Assembly: GCA_930367205.1 (NCBI GenBank)
Contig: OV884009.1
Location: 39,627,841 to 39,691,840, forward strand
Reading direction: 5' to 3'
DNA from: Acanthosoma haemorrhoidale
Taxonomy: Eukaryota > Arthropoda > Insecta > Hemiptera > Acanthosomatidae
DNA: 64,000 nucleotides
Shown here: one piece after another, positions 1-15,000 of the stretch
Layout: each line of letters starts with the position of its first letter
How positions within the stretch are numbered: the stretch's first letter is position 1
Notes under the pieces: generated by a model
The model's database searches: none
Told to the model about the DNA's origin: nothing
Seen by the model: the letters and a program-made list of their open reading frames with translations, nothing else
Program-made: the position numbers and the translations under genes

Positions 1-2868
1 AGGACTGACTAATTTCCTGCCAAACATTCACAACTCATTTCCTTTTTTTGTGTTTAACTAATATTTTTTTTCCTGTAAGCCTCAATGCATAATTTTCGAA
101 TAAGCGCCAATTGCTGTATTATTTAAAAAAATTAAATTTAAATGGCTTATTGACAACTGCATCCAACAATTGCATTTGAGAAGTCATTCCTCCTGTAATT
201 ATCACCAACTCGTTATTCATGACTTCAAATTTTGCCTTCATGCCTTTTGTCTAATGTCCTTAAAATGCATGTATTAAGAGTTAGCGCGAGGTCCATGCTA
301 CTGTTGACTTGTCCATTACCATCTCTTATTTTGTTTCTTTGTGTATTGAAGAGGAAACATATAGCCATCAGCTAATGTTATATGTAAGTTTAAGGTCGGG
401 TGGCACCTGGTTGGAATGCTATGTAAGTGGAGTGGAGTTGACTCTGCTAGGCTCAGTAGGGTATAGCATCGAATCCAACCAGGTCTGGTGTCGAAGCTGA
501 CTCTGCTTCCCCCTCCACTTGAATCTTTCCTCTTCTACCTTCCATCCCTCAACTTAGAGACCCTTAAAACGGCGATTTTAGTGAACTATCTCGTACAACA
601 CACTTTATTTTTTATTTTTGCGCAGATGTTTTCTTTAGTGTGTGTTTTTTTTTTTTTTGACATCGTTTTTGCTATGGATTTTGAAAAGAAAAATGTATGA
701 CAAGTACTTGTGACTTTAAATATTTATTTTTAATTATTAATTGAAGACATTATATAATTATTATTAGAATATTAAAATATAAGTATTAATATAATATAAG
801 TATTAATTAATTGAAGAATTTTAAAATACGAGTATTTGAAACAAAATTGTTCTTTTTCTACTTACCTCAAACAAAGCTAATCAGTAATTTGTGTCCGTAG
901 ATGTTATATAATGTTTTATTTGATAAAAAGTTTCCTGAAATCGACATCTCGTCATTCGGAAACAATTCTTCAGGGTTGAGTTCTTTTAAAAGTTGATGAA
1001 AATCTCCAGGCTCCAATCATCTTTTTAAATGAGCACTTTTCCTATTTCTTTCATTACATAAACTCGCCACAAAACATGTAAATTCAGTATCAGAATTGTC
1101 TGGTTCAGAACAAAAAGTAATTGCATGATTTTGCTCTAATTTGACAAGACCGTCATGTTTCGTGTTTGAAAAGAAACTGGATGAAATGGAATAAGTTGCA
1201 CCCAGTTTTCAACGGAAAAAGTGAATCATTCTTTTCTATGAAGTCCTAACCCTTGTACTCAGTGAATATGGCAAAACATATTGATGTTGTAAAAACAACC
1301 GTCATTTATTTTAAATAAATAACATCTATTTATTATTCAAAAATATTCCAATAAATGTTACATTAAAATATCTTAATTTTAATAAATTTACAATTTCAAT
1401 CAGTTTCAAATCTGTACTGTTTAAAAACAATATATTTGTTGATAAATTTTGAAAGTAAAACTAATATCATTACTATGAAACTCAGTTTGTTTGCTGATGT
1501 TAACTCAACTTCACAAAAGTCAGGTGAACTCTATTCGGCTTATCCCCTTGCATTTACTCTTAAGATCACCACTGATGGCAATATATTTTTGTGTGCTGCT
1601 ACCACAATAAAGACAGGCCAGTCTGCTTTATCATTCACTTACATCAGCCCACACTTGCTTGGAACTTTGTCTTTAGGAACTTAAAAATACTGGCAACTTC
1701 TGATAATTTTATTACTATCACCTTATCAATATTAGCTAGCCATCATCTTTCCTTGGTTATCAGACTTAACAGTAGTTTTTTGTGATTGTTTTTTTTTTTA
1801 AGTTTATTACTTAAAAATAAAATAAAATTCTGCTCAGAAGCACAAATTAAAATATTACATGTTCAGCCTTTGGGATTGTATACATCTGTTATTATATGGG
1901 TAACTCGTTGCATTTCTCTAGACGTTTTTTCTGTAGTTTGAAGTACAAGTATAATTCCAAACTGGTGCTGCTTATGTCATTGTGGAGTGAGTTACTGCTT
2001 TATGTAGTCTGATTGTTTAAATCTACTTATTGGGGGTCTATTCTACAAAATTTTTCCTTTAAAGAATTAGTTAGTACATTTACAGGGGAATTGTTACAAC
2101 TGGGAAAAAATAAAATGGCTAAGAATGGAAAATATTTATTTCAAAATGTAGTATGGGCATACATAATATGTAAATAGATAGACAAATGTAAAATTTTAAA
2201 AAATATATTAACAGAACATAGGTATAAAGAATAAAAAAAATTATGTATTAATTTACATACAAATTAAATACATTATATTACTTGTTAGATAGCCTCGGCT
2301 TAAAATTTTCATCTATTATTTTTTGTTTAACACAAACTAAGTTTTTCTTAAAAGCATTGTTTTCTAATTGATTGATATTTTTTGATTCACTGTAGATCAA
2401 ACTCTTTTATTAATTCATTTTTTTCTTTTATTGACTTTTTATATGATGTTAACAGGTAGATAAAATACTGAAAGGAAGATGTGTTTGATATTGTAAACAC
2501 TCAAGTTAATTGAAAATAAGAAATAAACACTTAAATGGACTTTGTAATAATTAAAACAACTAAATCTTTAACGTTTAGAATGTTATCTATACTTCGGAGG
2601 TTTTTTCTTTTGGTTCCTTAAGAACCTGTAGCAGTATAGATACAATCTTAATTGTGACATATTTACTCCTGCCTATGAATAATAATTTTAATTGAATTAA
2701 TTTTCAGATTTTTTTTATTTAACTTATTAATCCTAACCAGTGTCATTCCAATCAATTAAAATTTCTTGCTATCTTGATTTCAATGTGAATACTTTTTTTT
2801 TTACATCATTCTATGACATTGCTTCTTTTATTATATTAAAGTTTTCATTGCTGTTCTTTTATTTTTAG
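1..2868. other. Non-coding stretch, probably a POMT2 intron
   Basis: AT-rich sequence with only short ORFs and no recognisable protein. The first POMT2 exon in the window begins mid-domain, so this is most likely the 3' part of an upstream intron. No sequence resembling the preceding MIR exon was seen. Confidence 0.6.
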
Positions 2869-3072
2869 GTAACAACATATACTCACAAAGATGAGAACAA
2901 CAGATGGATTATAAAACCATATGATGATGACATTGATGTTGATAATATAGAATTTCTTCATCATGGGGATTTAGTACGCCTAGAACACATCCCAACTGGC
3001 AGAAACTTACATTCTCATAAAGAGCCAGCACCAATAACTAAAAGACATTTGCAAGTCACTGGTTATGGAGAA
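2869..3072 (+). CDS. POMT2: POMT2 exon a: MIR motif 2 region
   Basis: 68 complete codons in phase 0, opened by a tttttag acceptor and closed by gtaagg. It encodes [13 protein letters not shown], the [25 protein letters not shown] MIR core and the HLQVTGYG segment, all strongly conserved in POMT2. The family sequence immediately before VTTY (a QQQ-containing MIR stretch) is not found upstream in the window. Confidence 0.92.
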
Positions 3073-6000
3073 GTAAGGATTTTATACTGCACATTACCTT
3101 TTAATGATGCAAAGAATGTTATGTTAAGTGTGCCACGAGGCTACAAGCTCTATAGGCTCTGGATACAAAGTGGTCACTTGTCTGACACTGTTATTCTAAG
3201 AATATGAGGTTCCTAATAACTCATTTAAACATAGATGTCATATTTTTTTTATGTGATTTTTTAAATAATTGTTTAAAAACAGTAGTTTCATGTATCCAAA
3301 TATTTTTGTAACTTATACCCTTGATGTGAATTGAACCCCCTAATGAAACAATCTGGTCTCGGCACCATTATAAATGTTACAGCCTTCAAAATGTTCTCCC
3401 AAACTATGCCAAACATTTAAAATCAGGTTTATTCAAAAGTTCAGTAAATTCGGTCACCTTTTCTTGAAGTACTGGTGCTTATTAGAATTTTTGACCTTTG
3501 AAAATGGAAAATGGACCTTTAAATCGTGAATCATTCCACATCTTGATGTTAATTTGATTTTATCTTTTTGCTAGATGTGACGTCCTTTTCAAAAATATTT
3601 TTTATTTGGTCCTTTGATTTCCATACAGTTTACAGTGTTGATTGGATAATTTCCAGCTCCCAACAGAGAACCTTGTTAGATACACCTCTTTTTAAATGTT
3701 TAAATATTTTCACTTTTTCAGCAATAGAATAAGGTCGGTTTTTGGACATTTTTAATCCACACAGTAACTGCACATGGAATGAAACCAAAACACCAATTGA
3801 GATTGCTATAAAAATAAAACTACTATTTGTACTGATGGCCTTGTAAGGGAGGAAGGGGATTCTACCAATTCTATAGAAAGAAAATGAAGTAAACCCACGG
3901 GATCTTTAGCTATTTTAGTTCATATCAAATACTCGGAAAATTTAAAAGGCAGAGGGGATCTAAGAATACAGTTATGGGTGAACCAAATAACTGGTTTTGT
4001 TTTTAAAAGGACATCGCTAATTCCGGATTATTGTTGTATCCACCATTGTTGTATACAAATTGCCAAGAATCATTATACCTGGAATATCACTGTATTCGGC
4101 ATCATTATAATAAGGAAACTATACTCTATTGTCTAGTATTATTGCAATATTTTGTAAGTGTCTTATTTTTCCAATATATTATCTTTGCTTTTATTATTAA
4201 TAGGTAATAGGTTTTAAAAAAAAAAAAAAGCCTTGTCATGTACTTAAAATAATTGATTTTCATTGATTGTTTATTAGAATGGTACTGGAGATCCAAATGA
4301 CATATGGAAAGTACAAATTGTTAATGGAAATGATGGAGATATAGTCACTACTGTAACTGCTCAATTGAGATTAGTTCATTACTTACAACACTGTGTTTTG
4401 ACAACAACAGGAAAACAACTCCCAACATGGTATTTATGTACACTATTCTGGTTATGTTATGTATAATTATGTGTCATATATTGCACTGCTATCTCTGTGA
4501 TGTATCTTGGTGATTGGTGTCAGTGGTAGTGAATGAGTTACTGTAGCAGTCAGAGGCTGATTGTTGGGATGGAGTTGTTAGTGACTTCATGATTGGCGTC
4601 TAGAAGCTTGGGACCTTCCTGCTCAGTAGTTAGCTAGAGCTAGCTGATTGGTAAAAAGAACAATGAATGCAGATAGCCAGGAGTATGTCCTTTTGGAGAA
4701 GTATTTGGTTTGGTGTGGTCCTGCATTTATACATTGTTGAACCGACGGAAGCATATTTTTATATTAATTTGCATAAAGTAACTCTTGACAGTGGGTGCAT
4801 TGAGGAATTCATTTTTTTGCTTGTACAGCTTATCCACATTAATTCTTATGTATAGTAGAGGGCAAAGGGAACATATGTTTGAGTTGTTAAGATCAAGCTC
4901 AAAATTAATAAAACAAAGAGGAGTGGTGTCTTGTTTGCTTGGTTTGAAGCATTGCAGAAATCACTGACCTTGAAACTGGAAAAGATAATACCTATATTAT
5001 GGAACCTATATTTTCTAGTTCCTCTTTAACTATTGTAACCGGGGTGGAGAGGAGATTTCTGATCACCACCCATCCGTCAAGCCTTTTGTTCCTTGAGTTA
5101 GTGGTTGTACTGAATTTTATTCTTTTCAATAACCTCGATTATAGAGTGGTAGGTATCTGAGCTGTTCAGTATGATAATGATGGTATCTATAGATGTTTTG
5201 GTTCCTGAAGACCAACAGGAAGGTCATTGTAAAGTTTTGTGATAAAAGAAATAAAACAAACATTATTTTAGGAAACAGAGTTAGAAATCACTATAAAAAA
5301 CGTCTACATTGTATAGTGATCAGGAAGCAGAATTGTGCAGACATCGATCAGTAAACTTTAGCATAGTGGTACTATATCACTGACAGTATCACCAACATAT
5401 GCTCATGCTCAAGCATAACTCGAGTCACCAAAAGAATGAATAAGGATTTGCTTCCTCTCCAATCAACTCTCTCTTACTCTTCTTGGAAAATTTTCCCCTC
5501 CTATGCCCATAGGTTTTTTTTTTAGTTTCTCTGATTGTTGCCATGTGAATAAAATCATTTAGTATTTGACGTTTTAGTTTAGTTTATAGATAATTTTGCA
5601 CTTTAAAGTTTATTTTCTTTCTTTCCTTTCTAACGAAATACAATTTTCCTTAGCATACCATTTTATAGAGGATGGAACTGCTGATATTTTTTGCACTGAC
5701 ACATATCTACTATACATATCTACTTACTTTTTATGAGTTTTTTTAGTTTGAAGTTGGAAATCATCTCTCAAAATTGAATTAAAATATCTAAACTACGATA
5801 ACTGTTTGAAATTTAGTGTAAGTGATAGGAATAGTTGGAATTTTATCCTTTCTAAAATGAAATACAACCAATAAACACCTCAGAAGAGTTAAAATTAAAA
5901 ACATTATGGTGCAGTAAACTTGTTTGGCTGTAAGGTCACTTGTACTTATTAGTGGTCTGTCTATGTTTCAAAATGTAATTAGGAGGTAGTTTTAACAGAA

Positions 6001-9000
6001 AATTACCCACTAATACCAGCTTAGGCTTTTCCCAAAGGTGCCATTGTTGCATGGAAGACCTATACATATTAAGATGTTTGCTTTGGTATTAGTTGTAATA
6101 TTAATTTCCTTATTTCGAAATCAATAGTCAAGTATATTTTCAAATATTGTATTGTTATAATTATTATACTACTATATCTAGCTAAACCCTACTTCTGTAT
6201 AACAGATTGTGACTAACCTGCAAGTTTGTTTAACAAGCTTGACTATGAAATGTATTTATGTATTAAATAAAAGCTATTATATTCTATCTACTCCACAGTT
6301 ATATGAATAACATGTAGTAATGGTTCTGTTTAAAATTTATCTTTTTTTTTATTAGGGCTTATGAACAACAAGAGGTCACTTGCAATCCAAATTTGCGAGA
6401 TCCTTATGCTATATGGAATGTAGAAGATAACATTTTTTCTCAGTGTAAGTTTTGTCTCAATATTGTTTTTGTCATTTTTATGTTTTTATTTGTTTGTAAT
6501 ATGAATTACAGTCATTAATTGGATTAGAGATAGCTAGTTTAATTTTTTTTCATTTATTCGTTTGTATTCACAAGAAGAACAGTTGGAAAATACGACAGAC
6601 AAGTTGTCATATAATGTATATGTGTCATGGTTTTCTTCTTTGTTAACAATAGTTTTACTTTACTTTATTTTATAATGCTTAAATGGTTTTTTAATTAATA
6701 TTACTCAGGGTTTAATTTGGTCCTAGTGCATAATTTTACTATTTCCTATGTATGAATGGTTGGAGAGTTTTATATATTTAAAAATAATGATTACCAATTA
6801 CAAATAATAACATGGATATTCTTTGATCATGAGAAATGGGATGGTTTTCCTGTGCCAGACAGGATGTCCTGGTAAGAGACTTTTTGAAAAGTTAACCTCA
6901 AATCCATAAAAAATATTAGTGTGTACTTTTTAGTTTATAATCCAGATGATCCAGGGCTTCTCCTTATCATATAACAGATCAGTGTGGAATCCATTCCTCA
7001 CTCTATATACTGCAATTATGAACATTGAATTCTATTTTCAATAGACCTGTTTACTTTAATGTTGTTTGATTTTTATAGTAAACTTTTTAAGGATTTCTCT
7101 AGTAAAAAAAAGTGAATTTGTTTTCCCATTTAGCAATATTGTTAACATTTTAGAGATTTTAATTGCCTTTGTTACATTACCAGTTAAGTTGAAAAAAGTA
7201 AATTATAAGGCTGAGGTATGTAAAGTTGAATTTGGAATTTCAAATAACCAATTTTCACCCTGTTTGGCAATTTTTTAGTTGTACTAATTAAATTAAACAT
7301 TTTTTGGTTAGTATTTTTTTGTTCCTTTTAATTTCTGTGACATGTTACATCTAAAGGCTTTTTGTCAGGTTCTTGGCTTAGTTCATCTGTTATCTACATT
7401 CATTTAGTTCATTGGGAGATTACTGCATAACTTTGTGATAAGGATAAATTTAAATTGTAAATTTGTGTGAAGGGTATGTTACAAACATATCAATTAAGTA
7501 CTCAGAAATGATAGATATGGAGCTTCTATTTGAGGTGTGAATTTAGGAGATGTGGCCATTTACATATGAGAAATTGGGTAGGGTGATATTAACATCACTG
7601 GTACATTTTGGAAACTAGGCAGTTATTGGTGTTGGTCAGAGTTGGCATTATTGAAATAAAATGTTATTTGAATAAACATTCAGATGAAAATGTATTTGTT
7701 ATTGGAAAGATGATATATTTTCAACTTTTATTTGATTTTTTGTGATTTTTATTTGAGCTTCATATAGTTTTTGGAAAATTTTTAGAATTGATGTTTAATA
7801 GTTACCTAGTTATTGACTAAAAATAGTTAAATATATAAAATCCATGTCTTCTGGTTAATCATAAATCTTACTTTACGGAATCCAATTTTTTACAATATTA
7901 CAATCACCTCCATTATATATATACATATAAATATATGCATAAATAAATATACCACAAAATTCGATATATATATATATATATATTTATCGAATTTTGTGGT
8001 ACATTTATTTGTTTTGAAAGGTGCTTAATTCGATTCCTCACTTAGTTGGGTTTTTGGTTGGGGGACTATCTCGACAGCCCTCTCTAAGTGACCATTGTAT
8101 TTTTCTTGTAATATAACATTTCCATTTTGCCACCTTCACCTATTTCATATTTGTATTTGTTGGACTAACTTATTGTTCTCAATGTTATTTTTCAGTGCCT
8201 AATGTCAGCTTTGAAGTCTACGCTTCTGGTTTCTTTGATAGGTTTTTGGAATCTCATGCTGTTATGTTACAAGGAAATGCTGGATTAAAACCAAAGGAAG
8301 GGGAAGTAACTTCCAGACCATGGCAGTGGCCAATTAATTATAGGGTATAATGATTATGATTACATTTTGTAAAGTTAACTTGGGAAAAATGGTTTAGCAT
8401 TCAAATAAACAAATTTGCATGTTTTATTTTTTTACTTTACACCATTTAGTAAATATTACCTGCAAAACGAATGCAGGTGATTGCAGCGTTTTTGTTTTTA
8501 ATTAATAAGTTTATTTACAATACAATATCTAGAAAATACTCTAGAGATTAGAATATTTAATAGTTAATAGTTAAATATTAACCAAACCTACTTAAAAAAA
8601 AAAAAATTGTTCCCTTGCCAGGATTTGGTTCAGGAATACCTGCTTGATAAAAAGAGTTGCTATCACTCAACAAAACTTTATTTATGTAAAGTGTTGGCCA
8701 AAAAGTCCGTTCGGTTTTTTAAGCGAAAATAAGACTGAACTTTTAAACACAAAGCGATTTATTCAATCAAGGATATAGTTGCCGTTTTGTTCCAGTATGT
8801 TCTGCCATCTCATGGGCTGATTCATAATTCCATGCTCAAAGAATTTCCTGTCTTTACTGGCAAAAAAAATTTCCAAGTGGATTTTTACATCTTCTTCAGA
8901 GTTGAAGGTCTGTCCATTCAATGAATTTTGAAGAGACCGAAACAGGTGGAAATCTGAAGGTGCTATTATCCAGTAACTTCTGCCGCGTCTGCAAAAAAGT

Positions 9001-12000
9001 GTGCAGTCTGGCATTATCGTGATGGAAGACAATCACCTTACGGTTGGCTAGTTCTGAACGCTTCTGGTGGATCGCTACATTTAATTTGTCCAGCTGGTCG
9101 CAGTACACAGCCAAATTGATGGTCCTGTTTGTGGGAAGAAGTTCGTAAAAGACAACACCCCTCAAATCCCACCAAATCGAGAGCATAACCTTCTTTAAGT
9201 GAAGTCCTGCTTTGGGGGTTGTTTGTGGTAATTTGCCGAGCTTCCCCCATGAGCGTTTGCGCTCCACATTGTTATAGACGATCCACTTTTTGTCCCCTGT
9301 CTTCATAAAAGGATCGTTTTGTTCACATTTCCGCAATGAATCGCAGATGGAAATCCTTTGGGCAAGGTTAGTCTCACTAAGTTGATGGGGAACCCAAACA
9401 TCGAGCCTACTCACGTAGCCAAGTTGATGAAGATGGTTTTCAACACTCGATTTGGATATTTTGAGGATAGCTGCGATCTCCCTAGTTGTATAACAGGGAT
9501 TGGTGTCGACTAATTCCTTCACTTTGCCGCTGTTAATCTCAGTTGGCCGGCCAGAGCGAGGTGCGCCTTAAACCGAAAACTTTCCCGATCGAAATCTTGA
9601 AAACCACTTCTGGCACACACGCTCTATAACAGCATCCTCTCCGTGTACAGAGCATATCTTCCTGCAAGTTTCCCCTCCTTTCTTGCCTTTTTAAAGTAAA
9701 AAAGCATGAGGTGTCGATAATGTTCGTTTTGGTTTTCCATTTTCAGGATGATCCTAAACACACAAAATACAATCAGTCTTGTCGGAATTTCGCGTCAATT
9801 ATGTTGAAGTGTCTAGTATCTGATGAGAGCGCACTCGCAAGGGACGGACTAAAGTTAGCTACATATTAGACTGCTTGAAGTTTCGTGACGACAAAAACCG
9901 AACAGACTTTTTGGCCAACCTGATACAATCTAACTAATGACTGCTCTCATAGCCTAGTTGTTAGACCGCTGACTTTTAACTGTAGAGACGTGTGTTTGAT
10001 CTTCTAGTCAGCCTAGAATTATTTATTTGGGGGATAGGTCTAGTTGTTGTTAACTCAGTCTTGTGAGGATAAATAAGTAGATACTTGATTAAAGGAGTAT
10101 TAAATTTGGTTAAGAAAACTGAATTTAAGGTTGAGAGGTAGTACCATACCGCCTATTGCTTATCATACTAGCACCTTAGTGCCACTTACCAACTACACCA
10201 ACAACCTCCGGTTGGCCCTTATCTCTTTAAACCTATCATGCAATGGATATTTAATAAATATATGAAGATATAGATGCTTATAGCTATGAAAAGTCATTCC
10301 TAATAAAATTCCTTGGTGACCTTTGGGAGAGACTAATAGTGCAGCCAAAGGAAAATTTTTTATCTGTCATTGATAATAATATATAGTCTGATAATGAGAG
10401 ATAAAAAATCTGTTATCATTGGTTAAGCACTAGTTTTAGGAGTAATTTTGCAATACAAAATTAAATGATACAACTGTAACAGTTTGACGTCAAATGAATG
10501 GGTGTCTGATGCTCTAGCTCAATCTCCTACCTGTGTTTAGAAAGCAAGCTGGTGGGTATTAAACGAGGATTAGATGCTTCTAATGTCTGAAAACCACTCT
10601 ATAATAAAACACAAAAATCTAATTTTTATTGAGGGTACACAATGTGTGTGTGTTTCTTGGGTGAATGTCAGGAGAGTTCTCCCTTTTTCTGGGAAATCTG
10701 CAGTTTACTGCACCTACCCCCACCATAATTAAGTGTTGTCCTCAAAAGGTCCAAGGGTAACCTCTCACTACCTGAACAGGCCTTAAACAATATTTCGGGG
10801 ATTTCAATAAAAAAAAATCACTACCTTAAAATCAACCCACTTCTGGTTAATAAATTATTAAATATCATTACGAAACATGACTGTGGTCTAACCAATCATA
10901 CAGCTCCAACTTCCCCAGGCCTGTGGCTTGTTCCCTATGTTTTTCAAGGAGATTTTGTATGAACATTTGTATTTATTTTTTCTGTGCGACTTATGAGTAT
11001 GCCATGCAGTTAACTCAATTTTTTTGATTTATTTGTAAAATTATTTTAAAAATAAAGTGCTTTTTTGCTCTACAGAGATGTGTGGTATTCAAAAAAAATT
11101 AAAATAAATTAAAGCACTTTCAGTGTGGACGAGTATGGGGCAAAAAAAACTGTCCTGATTAATAACTCAACTTACTAGCCTGCTTCTGGTCTACTCTTCC
11201 CAAAATATTCAGTAATTGTTTGTTAAAACCAAAATATCTGGAATAATATTAATTATACACTTTTATTTATTTTGGGACTATTGTCCCCTTACAATAATCA
11301 ATTACATAAGGTCGAAAATTGGGCTTTTTCATTGGGCGTTTCATAGATAACAAAGAAAGAATAAATACCTTTTAACAAACTGAAAAAGTAAACAAAATAA
11401 GAAAAAATTAACACTACTTACAGGGTACGGGTATATTAGTAGGGCTGACTAAACAGACAGAGAATATGGACATTGTGATAATTACAAGATAATGGTTGTT
11501 CATTGATATAGATATAATAATGTAATATACATTGCAAATGTTAAAGGCTTCCAGAACATTATGGGAGAGATTCCTCATTTTAATAAGAACAAAGAGTGTT
11601 ACGTGGAGTTATAACATAATGTGAGTGGCCAAAAAGGAAGTGTGAAATTTTAAGAAAAATATACTAGATGAAGAACCTTACTTTTAGATCCTGTTCTTCA
11701 AAGAAATTATGAGGACCATAATCATTGTTAAAGGATTTCAGAACTTTGAAAAGCACCATTGTTAGTGATGTAGGATTTAAAAAAGTTATTCTTGTTGATC
11801 AGAAACTCTGCATGGACAGCAATTGGAGAATTATTAAAAGAAGAAAGGCCTTCAACATTGAAATTGTCATTCGCAACTTAAAATACATTGTTTCCCAACT
11901 AAGTCTATTACATCATTTGTCTTGAAAAATGTGTAATTTTGATCATTATACTCAGAGTTCTAGAATTTACTGTTGATAAATTCTTGAATACATGGGACCA

Positions 12001-15000
12001 TTTATTCTCTTTGTATCTAAAAGCTCCTGAGATTATAAATAGGTACGTTTACTGTAATACGAAATGGTCTGAAAAGTTTCCGACCTAACAAAGCTTTTAT
12101 TTATTTTATTATCATCTTCATGTTGAGGTTGGAAACTTTTCAGACCACCTGTGTACGTACCTCCTTATTTTGGAGGACTTGTAATATGTTTATTTTGACA
12201 GTTGATCCATGCACTTTCTCATAATGTGCAGCCACACAGCAGAAGAGGCCTTAAAATTACATTGTAGAGGATTAGAGATCTATATTATATTAGGGTTTTA
12301 GTTGGATTTCCTGTTCATCAAAAGAATGATTTGAGTGAATAGGCTTTTAAAATTTTCTTATTGATGTAGAGGTTCTAAAATAACTGTTTGCATATGTAAA
12401 CACCTAGGTAATTGATTTCTTCAAACTTTTATTCCATTGGATTGGGGAGTATTGGTTATTATTAAATTTGGTGGTTCTAAGTTTTTGTGTCTACTGTTCA
12501 CTTTGGCTTCAACTTGGTTGTAATTCACCTCAAAACGGTATCTTTCAAAGTATTTTGAAGTTTATTTCCTACTGTTTATAAATCCTAATTAGTTATACCT
12601 AAGAACTTGAAATAGACAGCAATACACACCAGATAGTTTTCCTAAAATAAAAACAAGACAGAAAAAACTAGCCACAGTATATTCAGTCAGAAACAGATAC
12701 ACGTTAACTCTGATGAAAGAAAATATTATACCAAAGAAATTAGTGCTCATTTTTACTTAACGGCACAAATAACTAATGTAGTATTTACATTAGTACATTA
12801 GTAAAAATATTAAAAATACTTTTAATTTCAAAATTATCTGAAATTCAGTAAAATAATGCTTAGAAGTTCTGAAGAGTTTACAAATCTAACAAAATTTCTA
12901 TGATTAGGAATAGGAACCTGCAAGAGGTGAATGTTACTCCCTCACAGACAATGAAATTTGAAAAGAAAATCTATACAGTCTGTATTGGTTCTCCTAATAA
13001 CACAGAAAAATCTAAATATATTTTTGTAATTGATAAGATTTTCCACTCTATTGTTAAAGTAAAGGTAACTAACTAACTATCCGGTGTTTATTTCCTATTA
13101 TTTAAAGTAACTAGTTTCCATCCTTCATTTATTTCAGATTCTCCTTCCTTAGGGAGAGATTATGCTTGTGTTGGTTGTTGGAGAGTTGATCTGAGGCATT
13201 TTACAGTATTCAATTGAATCTAATTATTATTCCCCCCTCATATAATGAGAAGTAGAATAAACAAACCATAGCACAACAAGCACCAAAATGCTGAATTATA
13301 CAAACGTTCAACAAAAAAGAAATATGAATTGCAACTGAGATTCTTTCTACCAACAAACATAAAATAGTTTCTTTTACTCCATACCATTTTTTATAGTCAC
13401 TATAATATTTTCATATAAAATAATTTATATTTATTATTTGTTCTTTCAGGGACAATTCTTTTCTGGCAGCAATTATCGAATATATCTTCTTGGTAACCCA
13501 ATTATTTGGTGGGGAAATTTAATACTTTTATTTTTGTATATTTTTATATTTGCATTATCTGCTATTGCTAATAAAAGAGGTTATACAGTAAATAAATTAA
13601 AAGGTAAATATTATTTCAATTATTTTTTTGTTTTCTTGTTTTTTCTTTTAGTTTAAAATAGTTAAGTTTCAATGCCATTGAAATAAAATTGATTTAATTA
13701 AAAAAAAAAAAATTGTCTTTTGCTTGCATGTTTATACTTACTCTTTCATGTAATACCTATGCCTCCGCCATTAATGACTACCAGGTATCCCTGTACTTAC
13801 AGTAGCTTGCCAAGCAGGGATAATGTCTATGTGAATTAATACTACAGAACAAAAAATGACTGTTGTCCAACTGGTGCCACAGGTTGGGCAGTTCTTGAGT
13901 CTATTGCTCCTTTTCACTCCTTTCCTATTTTGAGATAGATCTTATAGTTTTCAGGAGGGCTGATTATGTTCATACAATTCATTGTTTGACTGTACTTATG
14001 AACTGTTGTATATGTTACTATTTTGAAAATTATTAATAATTATTAGCCAAAGAAAAAAAATTACTGGCAGGACCAGGACCTATACATTATTCAGTCTAGT
14101 GCTCTACACAGTAACCTAGTCTTGAACACGTTTAGGGACCTTGGGAATTTGAATCTCCTTTGGCTAAATGCTTGCAATGATTGTCAGCATCACGTTATGA
14201 TGGGGGGGGGGAGGCTAACAGTGTAATAACCTTGTGGTTTTAATCTTAATTTTAAAGTTATCAAGAGCTAATTTGTAATAAAAATAATAATTGGATCTAT
14301 ACCACAACAAAAGTTGGCAGTGTTACTATTTCAACTTTGTAGAGATGTATTTTTTTTTTAACAAGTTTTTATGTTTTATGTTAACTTGACTGTAAGCTAG
14401 CATGACCAAATAACAAAGAAAAAAGCTGCGAAAATAGTCAACTATACTATTTAAATTATTGCATTATTCACAGACAGTATTCAGCCATTCTATGTACACA
14501 TATACAAATCTGTTTCTCAGCTACTTTCCCAGAAGGCTTAATAACCAGTTCTTAAGGTTAATGCTGAAAAAAAAGATGACTTTTTTTGTGAAATTCAGAT
14601 AAGTATCCTTACTACACTTACAAAAAAATTTTCTTAACTTTCTGTTATTAGGTGTGTGATTCACAGGCACACTTAAGTAACCTTTTGCAGTTTAGGACCT
14701 TTGAAATGTAGGTGCATAGATGGCTTGTAAACATAACCTAACCTAACTGTCCAGTCTTCTGAGAAAGTTCTGTTTCTCATATTTGTAATTATAATGTATT
14801 GATTTTTTTGTTTGTTTTAGTTTATATTGTGTTATTATTATGGTAACATTGAATAAAAGAATTAATATTTATAATTTATTTTGTATTTTACTTGTAGTTT
14901 TTGATGAGAGATATTTACATGCTTGTAAATGGTTATTTTTTGGTTGGGCTTTGCATTATATTCCATTTTGGGCAATGGGACGTGTGCTTTATTTTCATCA

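Larger units (their letters stand above)
3073..8195. other. POMT2 introns (three), no extra genes
   Basis: Introns 3073-4277, 4430-6355 and 6445-8195. Apart from the hairpin at 7938-8012 listed separately, they hold AT-rich unique-looking sequence. The short ORFs at 4667-4967 and 7066-7278 have no recognisable domain. Confidence 0.6.
8345..13449. other. Largest POMT2 intron
   Basis: A 5.1-kb intron between the WPINYR and GQFFSG exons. It contains the mariner, the SINE-like segment and MITE copy 1 listed separately. The rest (10010-12057 and 12156-13449) shows no gene; a 66-codon ORF at 11725-11925 has no recognisable domain. Confidence 0.7.

Noticed and set aside
14820..14897. An extra POMT2 exon starting after the tttgttttag at about 14820
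   Set aside because: It would add residues with no counterpart in the family; the acceptor at 14897 gives a clean in-frame join.
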